Below, one piece after another: positions 63,091 to 64,000 of a DNA stretch of 64,000 nucleotides. Position 1 is the first letter of the stretch; every line of letters begins with the position of its first letter. The stretch is from contig CM041465.1 of assembly GCA_023213395.1 (NCBI GenBank), forward strand, positions 116,009,741-116,073,740, in the 5' to 3' direction. The notes under the pieces were generated by a model, which was not told the DNA's origin, did not search any database, and worked only from the letters and a program-made list of their open reading frames with translations. Position numbers and translations under genes: made by a program. Origin of the DNA: Cycas panzhihuaensis. Its lineage: Eukaryota > Cycadophyta.

Positions 63091-64000
63091 CAACAACCAT
63101 ACTGAGGGCTAAGTGGAAGAGGAAGTGCATGAGGAGGCTCAAAAGAAAACGTAAAAAAATAAGACAAAGATCCAAGTAAGCCAAGTGACAGGTCTCAAAG
63201 TAGCATTGGACATAGATCTCATGTCTTGTCTTGTTATCAATGGTGCATTGTTATTATCATCAACAAGGCTACATAGTAATATATTTGAAGATAAATCTAG
63301 TATAGTTGTCAGTATGAGGATGTATCCCTCATCTTTATCTAATCATGCTCCTCTAGTTACTAGTCCTATAGCTCCATACAGAGGAAGATATGAGTATGGT
63401 TCCCTATCTAGAATATATTCTCATCTTGGAGGGTCCTTACATTACAAGATGGATCGACTAGGAGGAATTACTCCTAAGATTAATCGAGTGGTGTAGAGCC
63501 CTCCCTCAAGATCGAGATCAAGCTCTATGGTTACATCCTCCTCCTTGCATTAGACCTATAATCAAGAGCTAATGGTGAACAAATATTGAACACAATAGAA
63601 GATCAATGGCACCACAAACCTATGTAGACCTTCAATGGTGAATATAAAACAATGGTGGCCACACTTATAACATAAATGTAGAATTTTGAAACCCTAGTAG
63701 TTTAGGTTATTCAATATTTTATTTAATTAAAAAATATTTTTAGCATATGGGTGGATGTGAGATTTTATAAAAAGGGGTATAATTTTTTTTGCAAGTTTGA
63801 AATTGAATTAAACTAAATTAGATTTATATTTTAGATCTTCTTAGCCCCTTTATGCCTCAACCCTTGATCATATGGAGATGCTACCTGACCAGTAGCTAGT
63901 TAGTGAAAGGGGCTAGCCCCTTATTTTTAGCTTTTATGAAGTATCCCTCATAGTTTTGATGATATCTTGAGCTAGAAGGCTCTCTTTTTAGTCCCATCTA
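63091..64000. other. AT-rich flank with an unrecognised 103-codon frame
   Basis: The frame at 63185-63496 (plus strand) has no known domain; text upstream in the same register is Lys/Arg-rich. It could be a retroelement gag remnant or chance. Nothing else is seen to the window end. Confidence 0.4.

Overview
This window is nuclear DNA from a seed plant with a large genome. It contains one apparently intact host gene, an ATL-type RING-H2 ubiquitin ligase, and one clear host-gene relic, a nitrilase fragment. Almost everything else that can be identified is retrotransposon DNA nested in layers. The old, stop-riddled elements and long AT-rich spacers would suit a conifer or other gymnosperm, but that is inference, because no lineage-specific sequence was recognised. 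No tRNA, rRNA, CRISPR array or prokaryotic operon is visible.

Layout, left to right. (1) 0.5-2.7 kb: decayed Ty1/copia pol ending in a polypurine tract and a 337-bp LTR. (2) 2.7-8.9 kb: AT-rich spacer without recognisable genes. (3) 8858-9898, minus strand: the ATL gene, with a GC-rich upstream region. (4) 10.6-13.3 kb: spacer with an (A6T)n microsatellite and a MITE-like 151-bp inverted repeat. (5) 13.3-23.8 kb: an old Ty3/gypsy chromovirus (LTRs, integrase, chromodomain) whose integrase was split by a younger copia element (14664-22900, target duplication ATTAA). That copia has a 3.4-kb leader containing a GC-rich, internally repeated block. (6) 23.8-27.6 kb: AT-rich spacer with a 70-bp tandem duplication and a 370-bp TA-rich microsatellite. 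(7) 27.6-36.3 kb: an old copia with divergent LTRs, into whose RNase H region a 5'-truncated L1-type LINE inserted (perfect 17-bp target duplication). (8) 36.4-39.1 kb: patchwork of a gypsy gag (minus strand), a copia RNase H tail, a copia gag and a 300-bp LTR with a primer-binding site. (9) 39.1-62.1 kb: a near full-length L1-type LINE (minus strand, ORF1 and ORF2) whose 5' end is split by a 16.5-kb Ty3/gypsy element of Tat-like type (45351-61887, minus strand, 2.58-kb LTRs, target duplication GCACC). (10) 62.1-64.0 kb: AT-rich flank with the nitrilase fragment.

The most interesting unit is the large gypsy element. On the minus strand it reads gag - protease - RT - RNase H - integrase. Downstream of integrase lies an oppositely oriented reading frame that resembles a plant mobile domain followed by an acidic run and a coiled coil. 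After that comes a second, archaeal-type RNase H domain just before the 3' LTR. All frames now carry stops, so the element is inactive. Nesting gives relative ages: chromovirus before its copia, old copia before its truncated LINE, and long LINE before the Tat-like gypsy.
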